Below, piece after piece: positions 5,748 to 5,872 of a stretch of DNA of 5,872 nt. Position numbers and translations under genes: made by a program. Under the pieces are notes generated by a model, which ran no database searches, was not told where the DNA came from, and saw only the letters and a list, made by a program, of their open reading frames with translations. Every line of letters begins with the position of its first letter. Position 1 is the first letter of the stretch. This DNA is from JAHFQJ01 sp046050125. GTDB lineage: Bacteria > Pseudomonadota > Gammaproteobacteria > Burkholderiales > Burkholderiaceae. The stretch spans positions 1-5,872 of the forward strand of contig JBJOQB010000172.1 in NCBI GenBank assembly GCA_046050125.1. Reading direction: 5' to 3'.

Positions 5748-5872
5748 TTAAAACGAGTAACCTTGCTCATTCCTTACTAAATCAGCTTTTACCATCATAT
5801 CACATAATTGTTCTAATGTGGTTGTAGGCTCCCAACCTAATTTTTGTTTTGCTTTTAATGGGTTACCAATTA
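5748..5872 (-). CDS. gmd: GDP-mannose 4,6-dehydratase, C-terminal end (partial)
   Basis: The window edge cuts this gene, leaving the last 40 codons and a TAA stop at 5750-5748. The visible tail reads IGNPLKAKQKLGWEPTTTLE and then a helix ending in QGYSF. The pattern [GDN]-P-x-K-A-x-x-K-L-G-W-x-P, followed by a TTLEQL-type helix and MVKADL, is the usual C-terminus of GDP-mannose 4,6-dehydratase, an extended short-chain dehydrogenase. The enzyme converts GDP-D-mannose to GDP-4-keto-6-deoxy-D-mannose in the cytoplasm. The catalytic part lies outside the window, so the call rests on this tail plus the Rmd-type reductase downstream, which uses the Gmd product. Other NDP-sugar dehydratases have similar tails, but the Rmd partner makes Gmd the best fit. 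The methyltransferase start follows within about 25 nt with no visible promoter, so the restriction-modification pair is probably read from this transcript. Confidence 0.8.
   Translation of the reverse strand, partial: IGNPLKAKQKLGWEPTTTLEQLCDMMVKADLVRNEQGYSF

Noticed and set aside
1..5872. CRISPR array, tRNA or rRNA genes, complete insertion sequence
   Set aside because: I saw no regularly spaced repeats, no tRNA- or rRNA-like stretches and no transposase gene. The only gap over 100 bp (3032-3190) is explained by the palindromic element and the leader.

Overview
The window is AT-rich (roughly 30% GC by eye), and every gene lies on the minus strand, so the genes read from high to low coordinates. 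The standard genetic code fits: TGG codes Trp, and TAA, TAG and TGA all act as stops. The Gmd/Rmd pair, a GT4 glycosyltransferase and a transporter point to a surface-polysaccharide (O-antigen or capsule) locus of a low-GC bacterium. A host-associated proteobacterium is my best guess, but the sequence does not fix the taxon.

Layout in transcription order: (1) 5872-5748, the last 40 codons of GDP-mannose 4,6-dehydratase (gmd), cut by the window edge. (2) 5724-4166, a two-gene type II restriction-modification (RM) system: a C5-cytosine methyltransferase followed, with a 4-nt ATGA overlap, by a ThaI-like restriction endonuclease. (3) 4108-3191, an Rmd-type GDP-4-keto-6-deoxy-mannose reductase. 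(4) 3193-3071, a 123-bp non-coding palindromic element with ~26-bp terminal inverted repeats and TA flanks, which looks like a MITE. (5) 3031-2423, an orphan PD-(D/E)XK nuclease-like protein. (6) 2426-1224, a GT4 glycosyltransferase overlapping the previous gene by ATGA. (7) 1218-1, a 12-helix MFS transporter.

The metabolic logic is GDP-D-mannose -> (Gmd) GDP-4-keto-6-deoxy-D-mannose -> (Rmd) GDP-D-rhamnose. The GT4 enzyme is a plausible user of that sugar. Three kinds of non-polysaccharide DNA sit inside the operon: the RM pair separates gmd from rmd, the palindromic element lies exactly at the rmd stop codon, and the nuclease-like gene is translationally coupled to the glycosyltransferase.

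The most striking detail is the palindromic element. Removing it together with one TA copy gives an uninterrupted rmd end that codes for the same last residue followed by a TAA stop. It therefore looks like a clean, neutral insertion. Its left end also creates a plausible outward promoter for the three downstream genes. I saw no RNA genes, no CRISPR array and no complete insertion sequence.
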